A DNA stretch of 64,000 nt, taken from Marinomonas sp. THO17. Its GTDB lineage: Bacteria > Pseudomonadota > Gammaproteobacteria > Pseudomonadales > Marinomonadaceae. Shown in pieces: positions 26,290 to 34,451 of the stretch; within the stretch, counting starts at the first letter, position 1, and each line of letters opens with the position of its first letter. Location: the NCBI RefSeq assembly GCF_040436405.1, contig NZ_AP031575.1, forward strand, positions 934,501 to 998,500. Reading direction: 5' to 3'. The notes under the pieces were generated by a model. That model did no database searches and had not been told where the DNA came from. It saw only the letters and a list, made by a program, of their open reading frames with translations. The position numbers were made by a program, and so were the translations under genes.

Positions 26290-28245
26290 TTACGGCAACT
26301 CGGCCACCAAGCGTATGGACGCTGTCAGTTCTTCCAATTGGAAATGGGGACGTAAAAACACCACCGAACGATAGCTTCCTGGCTTACCTGGCACATCAAA
26401 CACATCAATGCGTGATTCTCGTAAAGGGTAGCTGGCTTTCATTTCCTGTGGTGCGGAGTCGTCCACTAAGACATAGTTGCTGATCCAGTTATTCAGATAG
26501 TCGGAAACGCTGTCACGCGTCGCAAAACTACCAATTTTGTCGCGCATGATGACCTTAATGTAGTGCGCAAAACGCGAGGCATTGAGCACATAAGGCAACA
26601 TGGTCGAAATGCGCGCGTTGGCGTTGGCCGCATCGGTATTGTATTTTTGCGGTTGCCCCGTGGTCTGACCGCCAAAGAAAGCCGCCTTGTCACTGCCTTT
26701 TCGATGCAAAATCGCCATAAACCCAAGGTCGTTTAGCTCTTTCTCGCGTCGGTCGGTGATCTGTACTTGGGTTGGACAGGTCAACTTAATGTCCCCGGAT
26801 GGGGTTTTAAAAGTATGGGCTGGTAAGCCTTCGACCAAACCGCCCCCTTCGACACCACGAATGGCAGCGAGCCAGCCATGTTTGGCATAGGCATTGGTGA
26901 CTCGCTGTGACAAGATGAAGGCTGGGTTGCCCCAGAGGTATTTTTTGGCATCACTGCCATCGACATCTTCGACAAAGTCAAAGCCTTCTGCGACCACGGT
27001 TTCTGGCCCATAAGGCAAGCGTAATAAGACTTTGGGCAGGGTTAGGGAAACGTATTTGGCGTCGTCACTTTCGCGGAAACTGCGCCATTTTATCAATTCC
27101 GCACTTTCGAAGATCTTGGTCAAGTCCCTGGGCTGTGACAGACTGAAAAAGTCTTCCATATCAAACAGCTTGGCATAAGCGGCTGAAATGAAAGGCGCGT
27201 GCGCTGAAGCCGCCACACCAGAAAGTTTTTCCAATAATTCGATGTCTTCTGGATGACGACCAAATTCGTAATCCCCCACCAAAAAGGAGAAGGGATCGCC
27301 ACCGTGAGTACCAAATTCTTCCTCATAGACCTTTTTAAATAAGGCACTTTGATCGAACTCCACGGCTTTTTGCAGGTCTTTTAACAGATCCTTTTTGGCG
27401 ATGTTGAGTAAGCGAATTTTGAGGCTGGCTCCGGTCTCGGTATTCATCACCAAGAAGTTCAAGCCTCGCCACGTGGCTTCCAAGGCTTGGAATTCACTGG
27501 CGTGCATGACCTGATTAATTTGATTGGTGAGCTGAGTGTCAATCAAGGCAATTTTGTCGGTCATTCGATCACCGGCAAAACGCCCCGGATTGTCCGGTAC
27601 GTTCTGTAAGATGGAAGCGGCGAATTCGCCGATCAATTCAAGGGAATAAGGCACCTGAGTTTGATCCAGCGCCATCTGGCCTTCGTCCAACATGCGCGTC
27701 ACCAATTTAGACGGTGTCACACTTGACCAGCTTGACACATCACTGCCAAACAAGCCGATTAACTCTTGTTGCAGGGCCTCGTCTGCTATTATCTCGGATA
27801 AAATGGCGTCCAGTGGGTCATTGCCATCCAACTTGGCCAACATGTCACGAATGCGATTTCGGGATTCATAGAGGGTGTTGGTGATGGTCAGTTGTTTTAC
27901 CAGACTAATGGGCTCAAAGTCGGCCATGCCATTAAAGAAGAGTTCCACGTTTAATCGCTCACTTTCTTCGTCAATAACATTAGGCACCACATAAGCCAAT
28001 CTGACCTGACAGCCTTTCATGATGTCATCAAAGTTATCACGGTCAATTTGCACAAATTCACGCTCTTTCACCGGCGGTAAGGGTTCCGTTGGCGCACCGG
28101 ATAAATCCGCCAACACGCCGACAATAAGCGGTAATTCTCTTTGTACAATGGCGTCCCCTATTTCAACATCGTAGGTGATATGAACCCTTGGCGACCGTAC
28201 CCTGGACAGTTTTTTCTGATTACTTTCCAAAATGAAATCTCCCAT
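26290..28245 (-). CDS. tssBC: Natural TssB-TssC fusion, type VI sheath protein
   Basis: A single uninterrupted 651-residue reading frame covers both contractile sheath subunits, normally two genes. Residues ~15-165 are TssB/VipA-like: RVHITYDVEIGD, LPLIVGVLADLSG, FVQIDRDNFDDIM, VELFFNGMADFEP. Residues ~180-651 are TssC/VipB-like: ALEATWRGLNFLVMNTETG, FSFLVGDYEFGRHPEDIELL, SGVAASAHAPFISAA, FARYIKV-type FAHYIKVIMRDKIGSF and PHFQLEELTASIRLVAELP at the end. No separate tssB or tssC is seen. The ATG at 28245 has a weak ribosome site; the GGGAG inside codons 1-3 could serve a TTG at 28230, shortening the protein by five residues. Confidence 0.9.
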   Translation of the reverse strand: MGDFILESNQKKLSRVRSPRVHITYDVEIGDAIVQRELPLIVGVLADLSGAPTEPLPPVKEREFVQIDRDNFDDIMKGCQVRLAYVVPNVIDEESERLNVELFFNGMADFEPISLVKQLTITNTLYESRNRIRDMLAKLDGNDPLDAILSEIIADEALQQELIGLFGSDVSSWSSVTPSKLVTRMLDEGQMALDQTQVPYSLELIGEFAASILQNVPDNPGRFAGDRMTDKIALIDTQLTNQINQVMHASEFQALEATWRGLNFLVMNTETGASLKIRLLNIAKKDLLKDLQKAVEFDQSALFKKVYEEEFGTHGGDPFSFLVGDYEFGRHPEDIELLEKLSGVAASAHAPFISAAYAKLFDMEDFFSLSQPRDLTKIFESAELIKWRSFRESDDAKYVSLTLPKVLLRLPYGPETVVAEGFDFVEDVDGSDAKKYLWGNPAFILSQRVTNAYAKHGWLAAIRGVEGGGLVEGLPAHTFKTPSGDIKLTCPTQVQITDRREKELNDLGFMAILHRKGSDKAAFFGGQTTGQPQKYNTDAANANARISTMLPYVLNASRFAHYIKVIMRDKIGSFATRDSVSDYLNNWISNYVLVDDSAPQEMKASYPLRESRIDVFDVPGKPGSYRSVVFLRPHFQLEELTASIRLVAELP

Positions 28246-28276
28246 TTAAAAAGTGAGTAAGGCAAGTCCTTGCTGA

Positions 28277-28531
28277 TTACTTCTTAGTTAACCGAAAATA
28301 CAGTTGATCATTACGGGTTATTGAGCTGATCTCTCCTTGCAACTCCAGCGCTTTTAAAGCCTTATCAACCGCCACGATAGAATCGTTGATTCTTTGCTTT
28401 TTTAACCACCAGTTTGTGATACCGACCACTGTGTCTTCACTGTCTGGATGATTGGTTAAGTACTTCTTTATTAATTGAGCCACATCATCTGCTTGATAAT
28501 AATTTTTTATGCCCATCTGACTTAATCTCAT
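28277..28531 (-). CDS. Small unknown protein at the head of the T6SS operon
   Basis: 84 residues, soluble, basic and likely helical, with a possible winged-helix-like pattern: VAQLIKKYLTNHPDSEDTVV, then VDKALKALELQGEISSITRN and a terminal strand QLYFRLTKK. It is 31 bp upstream of tssBC on the same strand, so the operon promoter probably lies before it, in 28532-28853. A regulatory role is an inference from size and place; family not recognised. Confidence 0.6.
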   Translation of the reverse strand: MRLSQMGIKNYYQADDVAQLIKKYLTNHPDSEDTVVGITNWWLKKQRINDSIVAVDKALKALELQGEISSITRNDQLYFRLTKK

Positions 28532-28853
28532 AAGGTTTATGGTTCTCGGTCTTATCTCTAGAGCATATTAGATGCCAACTTGGAAATATAATTTAAGACA
28601 TTGTTTTATATTGAAAATATATTTTTATTTGCAAATATTGCTTTACCCTTTAGGGTAAATTTCAACCCAGAAAAGTGGGTCTTGAATGCAATACCAAAAG
28701 AAAGGAGAAAATAAGGTTTTATAAAAACATCCTAAGTTTTTATCCAGCAGTGCCTTCATAAAATCAGAAAGTTATCTATAATCATTATCCAAAGTTTAGG
28801 AGAATATTTTTCAGGAGGTGAAATCTATTAATATATAACGGAGTTAAGATAAT
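28532..28853. promoter_or_regulatory. Divergent promoter region, T6SS operon and SPOR gene
   Basis: A 322-bp AT-rich gap between divergent genes. It contains the palindrome TTTACCC-TTTA-GGGTAAA (28642-28659), a plausible operator. A perfect anti-ribosome match AGGAGGTGA (28813-28821) occurs 33 bp before the SPOR gene ATG, too far to serve it; a nearer GGAG at about 28840 is the likely site. No clear sigma54 box was seen. Confidence 0.5.
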
Positions 28854-29273
28854 ATGCGCAAGACCATCATTATCTATTTTAATATTATGTTATTGGGCAT
28901 AATTTTAGTCCTCTATTTGCCTTCTCATATTAATACCAAATACAAAAATAATCGCCTTTACACCGTAGACGCAGATTCTCTCATATCGCCTTATCCACTG
29001 AGCAGCATGCACCTACCTGCTGCAAATAAAGGCGCGAAATATACGCTTCAAGTGGGCTTGCATCGTGAATTGGGGCAAGCAACAGACCAAGCGCAGCGTA
29101 TCGAATTCGACGCGCCATTGCGGATTATTAAGGCGAAAGACCACCAAAAAGAGTGGTTTTTAATTTTGGTTGGTCCCTATTCAAACAAGTTTAAAGCAGA
29201 GCAAGCGAAACAAGCATTGCAAGATGAAGGCATCTCTTCTAGGGTCAGTTTATGGCCTAGTGGCGCTCAGTAA
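28854..29273 (+). CDS. Membrane-anchored SPOR-domain protein
   Basis: 139 residues: one N-terminal transmembrane segment (IIYFNIMLLGIILVLYLPS), a short linker, and a C-terminal SPOR fold of about 75 residues (YTLQVGLHRELGQATDQAQR, then WFLILVGPYSNKFKAEQAKQ and LQDEGISSRVSLW). SPOR domains bind denuded septal peptidoglycan, so a periplasmic cell-division or envelope role is likely. It is divergent from the T6SS operon and convergent with the channel gene at 29444. It could act with the T6SS only by proximity; no evidence for that is seen. Confidence 0.8.
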   Translation: MRKTIIIYFNIMLLGIILVLYLPSHINTKYKNNRLYTVDADSLISPYPLSSMHLPAANKGAKYTLQVGLHRELGQATDQAQRIEFDAPLRIIKAKDHQKEWFLILVGPYSNKFKAEQAKQALQDEGISSRVSLWPSGAQ

Positions 29274-29443
29274 TTCGTTGTTTTTAAATATAAATATTTT
29301 TAGATACAAATGTTTTTAGATATAAAACTGGAAAAATAGCCCTCACTACTTCTCCATTATGACTTCACTACTGACTAATGCTAAGCAAATCACATTCAGC
29401 AAAAATACCCTTACCTTTTTATTTTTTCCGTTAAGAATCAAGG

Positions 29444-30577
29444 TCAGTGTAAATATTCTTCATAACGAATCTGCCATTCTCTGCTGTTCACTGTGCTTAG
29501 TATCTGTCTATTGATGGGCTTAGTGAGAGGGCTGTTTTTGGTCATTAAGATGGAATAGTTCTTTTGGTCTAGGTCAAGGGGTAACACGGTGACATCTTTT
29601 AAATAGCCAGACTTTACTAGAAACTGCATTTCTTCTTTATTATGAATGAAGGCATCCAATCGTTTCTCTTGCAAACTCAGCAGCACCTGGCTCCAAGAAA
29701 ACAATTGCTTGCTGTCTTGAAGCTTATGTTGCTGTAAAAAATTTTCCACACTCTGACCTTTCAAATCCGAATTCAGTACATTTAAGTAAGCAATATTTTT
29801 ATCAGCCAAATCATTTACATTGGAGATCTGTGCCCCTAACCCTTGCAGGGTTAATGCGGAAGTCAGTAAGGCGGTCACGATAGAGACAAAACTCACACCA
29901 AAAAACATTAAAATAATGACCAGCACTTGCCCCGCTCTGTGTTTCACTTCAAAAGGACTGCCTTGACCTGAGAAGACCAACAATGTGGACCAAATCATGG
30001 CATTGAAAAAGCCTTTTAACGGCCCATCGCTAAACAAGGGGTTGAGGTTTTTATTCTCTGCCCGCCAGTACAATAAGGCCGTGAACACCATGATAGACAA
30101 TAGCACCAGTAAGACCAGTAGGGTCTCCATAAAAGGAAAGTTTTTCACCAGACGAAGCAGGTTCGCCCAGCCAGATTCTTGAGCAACCAATACGCCAATG
30201 TGACCTTGAAAATAACTGTGAGAAAAGTCGGCCATCCCTTCCACTTCAGCATTGGGCACAAAGGGCCCCAGTACCACATCGATTTTTTGTTGATTGAGAG
30301 CGGTAATGATGTCTTGATCATCGACAAATTCTATAAAGCGATAAGAAAGTCGCAAACAATTCGCTATTTCTCGCCACAGATCCGCTCCAATGCCAGACCA
30401 GCCAGCATATTCAGTGTCGGAAGCATTGGATTCATAAATAAAAGGAGGAGAAAATTTTACGCCAACTTTAAGGGGAGCCGGGGTATCTATCCTGATGTCT
30501 AAGCAATCCGCTTGGGCAAGATGGCAGATACCGAGCACAAGAAAACTGATCCCAAGGAGGAGACGAATCACTCTCAT
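29444..30577 (-). CDS. Prokaryotic ionotropic glutamate-receptor-like channel with unusual filter
   Basis: 377 residues arranged as signal peptide, first half of a periplasmic amino-acid-binding domain (LKVGVKFSPPFIYES, WSGIGADLWREIANCLRLSY, VVLGPFVPNAEVEGMADFS), transmembrane segment (~147-169), re-entrant pore, second transmembrane segment (GQVLVIILMFFGVSFVSIVT), second half of the binding domain. This is the GluR0 layout. The filter position reads FSGQGSPF rather than TVGYGD, so potassium selectivity is doubtful. The ATG at 30577 overlaps the upstream HAD gene by 4 bp. It may be a ligand-gated channel or a sensor derived from one. Confidence 0.8.
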   Translation of the reverse strand: MRVIRLLLGISFLVLGICHLAQADCLDIRIDTPAPLKVGVKFSPPFIYESNASDTEYAGWSGIGADLWREIANCLRLSYRFIEFVDDQDIITALNQQKIDVVLGPFVPNAEVEGMADFSHSYFQGHIGVLVAQESGWANLLRLVKNFPFMETLLVLLVLLSIMVFTALLYWRAENKNLNPLFSDGPLKGFFNAMIWSTLLVFSGQGSPFEVKHRAGQVLVIILMFFGVSFVSIVTALLTSALTLQGLGAQISNVNDLADKNIAYLNVLNSDLKGQSVENFLQQHKLQDSKQLFSWSQVLLSLQEKRLDAFIHNKEEMQFLVKSGYLKDVTVLPLDLDQKNYSILMTKNSPLTKPINRQILSTVNSREWQIRYEEYLH

Positions 30578-31278
30578 GCCTTCCCTCCCGAAAAATACAC
30601 CCGCATTTGAGCAGGAGAATAAAAGTAAAATGTCGGCTGGTAACCCGCTAACTCATCTACTTGATTATAGCCCCATAAGGCCGCCGCAGAGTCAATTCCT
30701 GCACGCTTGGCACACAACAGATCCGCTGGTGCATCGCCTATCATTAAGGTTTTGTCTGGCGATGTCTCGTAGTGCTTCATGTAATCCAGTAAGACGCTGG
30801 GATTAGGCTTAGCAGGCGCTTGGTCGGCCCCCACGACTTGATCAAAATACTTCAACAAATCTAGGTTGCGTAATATGTCTTTTGCCCGCCGCCCCTCTTT
30901 TCCGGTCGCCACACATAAGGTTTTTTCCTGCTCAGTTAACCACTTTAATAAGGCTTCGATGTCCGGATACGGCAATACATAATCCGCTAAATATCGACTG
31001 TGCCGACTAAAATGCGGCAGCAACTCTGTCGGCAAACCTAACTCTTTCATAATCTGCTTAAAGCCTTTACCCAAGTGCTTTTGATATTCGCGAAACAAGG
31101 CCTCCACGGAGCGGGAGGCAATGGCAAAACCAAAATAATCAAAGATAGAGGCCCTAAAGGCCATTTGCATTACCATTAAACTGTCTACCAAGACCCCATC
31201 CATATCAAAAATAAACAATTGATAATCTTTTTTCCCTGCTGTCATGAGGTTTTCGTTTTCAGTCTTAAGGCTCGACAT
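30574..31278 (-). CDS. HAD-superfamily phosphatase (phosphoglycolate-phosphatase-like)
   Basis: 234-residue HAD hydrolase of subfamily IA: motif I IFDMDGVLVDSL with nucleophile Asp, a helical cap, motif II VATGKEGRRA (Thr), a Lys in APAKPNPSVLL, and motif IV MIGDAPADLLCAKRAGI. The start at 31278 is chosen for its TGAGG site seven bases upstream, giving a 14-bp overlap with the preceding gene; an ATG at 31245 is possible. It is the third gene of a four-gene operon. Substrate unknown. Confidence 0.85.
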   Translation of the reverse strand: MSSLKTENENLMTAGKKDYQLFIFDMDGVLVDSLMVMQMAFRASIFDYFGFAIASRSVEALFREYQKHLGKGFKQIMKELGLPTELLPHFSRHSRYLADYVLPYPDIEALLKWLTEQEKTLCVATGKEGRRAKDILRNLDLLKYFDQVVGADQAPAKPNPSVLLDYMKHYETSPDKTLMIGDAPADLLCAKRAGIDSAAALWGYNQVDELAGYQPTFYFYSPAQMRVYFSGGKA

Positions 31279-32458
31279 ACAAAACCTCAGACACGTCTTC
31301 AAAGCGATACAGTCCGGTTTCTTTGGCATATGCCTGATAAATCGCAGGTAGACGATTGTTGCAAAACTGTTTAACTTTGCGTGCCGCTAAGCCAACCAAA
31401 AACTGCTCCGCGCGTTTCACTCCACTGTCAACAAGTGCCACTTCTTGTCTGCCTAACTTCATCAAATTGACCAGCTCTTTGCCTTGTTCTTGACCGGCAA
31501 TCGCCACTGTTATCATGCCGCCGTCGTCAACAAAGTTGGTGCCAGCTCCTAACACCGGATACTTGGCATTGGCCATTGTCCAGTTAACCAATTGATTGGC
31601 AGGCACAAACTGATTACTGCCTGCCTGAGTTTTGACTTGCTGATAGTTGGCAATGAGCAACATGGCTTGGTTAGCATTGGCAATCTCAACCTGCTGCTTC
31701 CATTGATCAAATGTGTCCACCGTGGCAGGTTCAATGAGTTGCAAAGGAAACCAACTGTATTGACGAAAGCCGACCACTTCTCTTTGTGCCGTTGTGGAAT
31801 TATCGTTCAGTGGTAATACCGCTATTGCTCTTTCATCGCCGCAATAACGACTCAAATCCAATAAGGTTTCAGACAAAGAAAGAAAGTTCTTATGCTCATA
31901 AATACCTTGCGTATTCACCGCCTCAAAGTAACCATATGGCTCCACACTGTAATTCACGCCAGCGAAAACAATTTGCGGTAAAGCATCCCAGTCTTTTTGG
32001 TAGGTTTGTTGATAAAAATCGACATTCTGACCTGGGCAGTCCTGAAGGAATAATTGCTCTGCTAGGCTTTGTTTGGGGAAGTGTTTATCTTCATAGGCTA
32101 AATAGTGCGCTCCAATGAGCTGCTGAGCTAAGTCATCCACCAATAGTATGTAATCCGGTTTCCAATCATTGATGCCATACAGAACATCCCTAGTGGAACG
32201 ACGGCGAAAGTTACAGCCATTGTGGTTAATTAAATCCATATAGTGAAAGCGCACCTGCGCCGAAGGCAGATCGCTTTTTAGTTTACTTAAAATGCCTTCA
32301 TCAATTGAGTTAACCCAACTTAAGTCCGTATTGTAAGAGTGAATCACATATACTCTTGGTTCATTCCTTTTATGTTGAACCACCAAGACAACAGTAATAA
32401 CTAGGATAAAAAGAATGGTTAATTTAATGGCGTTATTCATCATCTTCATGCTTTTCAT
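31265..32458 (-). CDS. Membrane-anchored periplasmic-binding-protein-like protein
   Basis: 397 residues. An uncleaved-looking N-terminal hydrophobic segment (AIKLTILFILVITVVLVVQH) is followed by a two-lobed type I binding fold: VYVIHSYNTDLSWVNSIDEG, WKPDYILLVDDLAQQLIGAH, LPQIVFAGVNYSVEPYG, QAMLLIANYQQVKTQAG and GGMITVAIAGQEQGKELVNL. It resembles ABC_sub_bind/COG2984-type proteins. It begins 4 bp after the SLC13 gene and overlaps the HAD gene. A ligand-sensing partner of the transporter or of the channel is plausible. Ligand unknown. Confidence 0.65.
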   Translation of the reverse strand: MKSMKMMNNAIKLTILFILVITVVLVVQHKRNEPRVYVIHSYNTDLSWVNSIDEGILSKLKSDLPSAQVRFHYMDLINHNGCNFRRRSTRDVLYGINDWKPDYILLVDDLAQQLIGAHYLAYEDKHFPKQSLAEQLFLQDCPGQNVDFYQQTYQKDWDALPQIVFAGVNYSVEPYGYFEAVNTQGIYEHKNFLSLSETLLDLSRYCGDERAIAVLPLNDNSTTAQREVVGFRQYSWFPLQLIEPATVDTFDQWKQQVEIANANQAMLLIANYQQVKTQAGSNQFVPANQLVNWTMANAKYPVLGAGTNFVDDGGMITVAIAGQEQGKELVNLMKLGRQEVALVDSGVKRAEQFLVGLAARKVKQFCNNRLPAIYQAYAKETGLYRFEDVSEVLYVEP

Positions 32459-32462
32459 CTCC

Positions 32463-33932
32463 TTAAATCAATGCTTGTTGCGACCAATAAGCTAACGAGG
32501 CGCATAGGGCGACCACCCGGGCAAAACAAAACCAGATATTGGATGTCAGGAAGGCTTTCTGCATGTCTTTATGTAATAGCTTTTCATCGTTTAACGCTGC
32601 ACTCACTTGTGCCGAGACGCCATGTTGGTAAGAAAATATAAAAGACTCGCTGAGTAGTAGAAGGCAAAAGCCCAATACCCAAGGAGACATAGCAGCCCCC
32701 CCTGACACTGAAATCAAGACACTCATTAAGATCACAAAAGTAGGTGGCCCGGGAAAAAATAGGCGAATCCCAAACACCACCAAACTGAGTAGCAAAATAC
32801 CAGAAAGTGGGCTGGTTGATATGTATGTGCCTAACCACTTCAGGTGATCAAGAGCCAATTGATCTAAATTCAAATGCTGAATCATGGGGCCCCAAGAGAC
32901 AATGGAAGCAATAAACAGCAAGGTGGGCCAATCGACCCGACTGCGCATATCCTCGATTGTTAAGCCATCAAAAAGAAAGATGGTCATGGCGATGAATAAG
33001 GCGACCCAAGCCAATTCAATGTGATGCAATGACATGCTTAAGATGGACCCTACTAATAACATCATGGCGATCACAGCACCTTTCTCTTTGTTATCCAGCC
33101 CTCCTAGGGATTGTAATTCTTGCTTTAATCTTTTAATTTCGCTGCTGGACACGGTTTGCTCATGTCGACAGCGCCATAGCATCCACAGCAGGTAAAAAAT
33201 CAATAAGATGACACCTGCGATTAAGGTACTTTGCAGCCAATTCCCCCATTGGAAATAAAACTGGGTTTGCATATCCAAAAAGCCCAGCATCACAAAGTTA
33301 AGAGGATTTCCCGTTAGAAAAATAGTGCACAACAAAAAACTGCCCTGCATCGAACTGATTTGCAGTGTCGCATGACGATGGGGATTGTCAGACAATCTGG
33401 TTAAGTCCAGCGCCAAAGGTGTCATGATGGCGGATCGTCCTAATGGTGAGGGAATAAGAGAAGATAATGACGCCCCCAAGCCAAATAGGATAAAGGGTTG
33501 GGTAAAACGATTATTGGGTAAGCGGGTGGTCAACCATAAAGATATCCTTCTCGCCAAGCCAGAAGTACTCATCAGGGCGGCAAATAAAAACATGCCAAGC
33601 ACTAAAAAAATGACATTCGAGCCAAACCCGGCCATCACCACTTCTCGCGGAGCTAAATTTAAAACCACGGCTAAAATGGTCACTAACAGAGAGGGCACAA
33701 AGTTGGGCGTGAGCCTAAACACCCACATGCTCACAGCACCGACAATCAGTGCCAAAAAAGTCACCCCCTCAGAACCTGCTAAATCAACAACCTGCTTAGG
33801 CATATTGAAAAACAAATATAATGGAAGCGCTAAGGTCACCAGCCAACCAATCAGCTTAAAAAGAGTATCCTGCTTGGTTTTGGATTCTATTTCAGTGGAT
33901 TCAAAGCTAGGTTTGTCAAGAAGATCATTCAT
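32463..33932 (-). CDS. SLC13/DASS-family anion transporter
   Basis: About 489 residues with some 11-12 hydrophobic segments. Divalent anion:sodium symporter style features: FGSNVIFLVLGMFLFAALMS, the SLIPSPLGRSAIMTPLALDL segment resembling the family SNT/helix-turn region, and a second half with LFIASIVSWGPMIQ and FPGPPTFVILMSVLIS. Start chosen at 33932; ATG at 33950 is the alternative and neither has a strong ribosome site. It heads an operon with a binding-like protein, a phosphatase and the receptor-like channel. The substrate may be a dicarboxylate, sulfate or other anion. Confidence 0.75.
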   Translation of the reverse strand: MNDLLDKPSFESTEIESKTKQDTLFKLIGWLVTLALPLYLFFNMPKQVVDLAGSEGVTFLALIVGAVSMWVFRLTPNFVPSLLVTILAVVLNLAPREVVMAGFGSNVIFLVLGMFLFAALMSTSGLARRISLWLTTRLPNNRFTQPFILFGLGASLSSLIPSPLGRSAIMTPLALDLTRLSDNPHRHATLQISSMQGSFLLCTIFLTGNPLNFVMLGFLDMQTQFYFQWGNWLQSTLIAGVILLIFYLLWMLWRCRHEQTVSSSEIKRLKQELQSLGGLDNKEKGAVIAMMLLVGSILSMSLHHIELAWVALFIAMTIFLFDGLTIEDMRSRVDWPTLLFIASIVSWGPMIQHLNLDQLALDHLKWLGTYISTSPLSGILLLSLVVFGIRLFFPGPPTFVILMSVLISVSGGAAMSPWVLGFCLLLLSESFIFSYQHGVSAQVSAALNDEKLLHKDMQKAFLTSNIWFCFARVVALCASLAYWSQQALI

Positions 33933-34451
33933 AGCATAGTCTCTAATCATTTATTAACAAGATAAAACTATCCTCTTAAATGACTAAAGATATAACTTGG
34001 CGAAAACACGTAAAAATTATGATTATATTATCTAAACTTATTCCTCTTCATTTTGATTAACTTATCCTGGCGATTATAAACAACACATTGTTATAAAACT
34101 ATCAATTAAAACTCCTTCATATTCACTGTCTATTTAACAGAGAGTTTTTATCGATTTGAAGGTTTAAAAGTTTATCAAAATGCACTTGATCAATCCCATA
34201 CCGATTCAGAAAGACAATGTATTAGAGAATTTTACAAAAAATAACAAATGCTTAGCTTCTATTGATGCCCAACTTATTCACTGACTTAATAGCTTATTCA
34301 CTCTATTAATCGGCCATCGCCGCGTTTTTATAATAAGAAGCACTGTCCATTCCCATATTTCACCGCATACTCAATATGAACAACCAATTATAAAACCTAA
34401 TTTGAGTTCTAGGATTAAAGTTCAAACCTAAATCATAAAAGGAATTACATT
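33933..34451. other. AT-rich divergent intergenic region
   Basis: Lies between the SLC13 operon (-) and the chimeric regulator gene (+). It presumably holds both promoters. I saw no convincing gene, terminator or strong inverted repeat in it. Confidence 0.5.

Noticed and set aside
28532..28853. Sigma54 promoter for the T6SS operon
   Set aside because: I looked for TGGCAC-N5-TTGC on both strands and found no acceptable match.
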